A stretch of 64,000 bases of DNA from Clostridium sp. (GTDB taxonomy: Bacteria > Bacillota > Clostridia > Clostridiales > Clostridiaceae): positions 1 to 64,000 of the forward strand of contig NZ_JAUNLM010000008.1 of NCBI RefSeq assembly GCF_030532265.1, written 5' to 3'. The notes beneath the pieces were generated by a model. It ran no database searches. It had not been told where the DNA came from and was given only the letters and a program-made list of their open reading frames with translations. The position numbers were made by a program, and so were the translations under genes. Below, one piece after another: positions 63,890 through 64,000 of the stretch (the first letter of the stretch is position 1; the number at the start of each line of letters is the position of its first letter).

Positions 63890-64000
63890 ATGTTTAATTC
63901 AAAAAAAGAAATAAATTTTTATAAATTAATTTGGATATTTATGATAGGTTCGGTTTTAGGATATGCTGTGGAAATGATTTGGTGTTTCATAAGAAATGGG
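63890..64000 (+). CDS. Putative CmpB-family membrane protein, 3' end outside window
   Basis: Only 37 codons are in the window. After a short polar start the protein reads KLIWIFMIGSVLGYAVEMIW, the first helix typical of the ABC_trans_CmpB (putative ABC-transporter type IV) family, where the Gly-Tyr-Xaa-Val-Glu stretch is conserved. GGAAGGAG lies upstream of the ATG. The family has no proven function; calling it an ABC transporter is nominal. Confidence 0.7.
   Translation, partial: MFNSKKEINFYKLIWIFMIGSVLGYAVEMIWCFIRNG

Overview
The window is a chromosomal segment of a low-GC, endospore-forming, anaerobic Firmicute. The base composition is strongly AT-rich, codons end mostly in A or T, and Shine-Dalgarno sites are strong GGAGG types. 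Many sporulation genes are present (spoIIA operon, spoVACDE, gpr, spoIIP, yqfC, yqfD, cotS-like). A coenzyme B12-dependent glycerol fermentation operon and a CBS/DRTGG-type pyrophosphatase also occur. Together these point to Clostridium, most likely C. perfringens or a close relative; the species call is inference. I see no insertion sequences, prophage, CRISPR arrays, tRNAs or rRNAs. The order from holA to nif3 is the conserved Firmicute core also seen in Bacillus.

Region 1 (1-7.4 kb) is the reductive branch of glycerol fermentation. It holds the three subunits of glycerol/diol dehydratase (the first cut by the window edge), the two-subunit reactivase, a PduO-type cobalamin adenosyltransferase, an HbpS/GlcG-like protein, 1,3-propanediol dehydrogenase and a glycerol facilitator. 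No microcompartment shell genes are present, so the pathway is probably cytosolic. Region 2 (7.5-19.2 kb) holds single genes and short units: a His/Cys-rich DUF1292 protein, a PHP phosphoesterase, an aminotransferase, a HAD phosphatase, the regulated pyrophosphatase, a Ca2+-type P-ATPase, a DUF4003-like protein with DNA polymerase IV, and deoC.

Region 3 (19.3-25.4 kb) is sporulation: a Lon-like protease with degenerate ATPase motifs, the anti-sigma/sigma-F operon, and spoVAC-D-E for dipicolinate uptake. Region 4 (25.4-40.4 kb) runs comEC (without its metallo-beta-lactamase domain), holA, rpsT (reverse), gpr, spoIIP, lepA, an L25-like small protein, a TerB-like protein, hemW, then the HrcA/CIRCE-controlled hrcA-grpE-dnaK-dnaJ heat-shock genes.

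Region 5 (40.5-53.3 kb) is translation and cell-envelope housekeeping: prmA, rsmE, mtaB, hinT, rpsU, yqeY, yqfC, yqfD, pgpH, ybeY, a DgkA-PAP2 fusion, cdd, era, recO, a UBA/DUF4342 protein, then a CcpN-like regulator. Region 6 (53.3-64 kb) is ppdK, a reverse-strand CotS-like gene, dgt, the macromolecular-synthesis genes dnaG-rpoD, trmK, nif3, a small membrane protein, RNase P RNA (type A) and the start of a CmpB-family membrane protein.

The most unusual signals are: a Lon-like protease whose Walker A and B positions are not conserved; 5' leaders of lonB-like, spoIIAA and lepA in which a hairpin lies between a strong SD and the start codon; a 34-bp perfect palindrome before the DUF4003-dinB unit; a 12-bp inverted repeat over the hrcA promoter in addition to CIRCE; and an orphan mini-protein resembling ribosomal protein L25. 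I did not find a clearly new multi-gene system.
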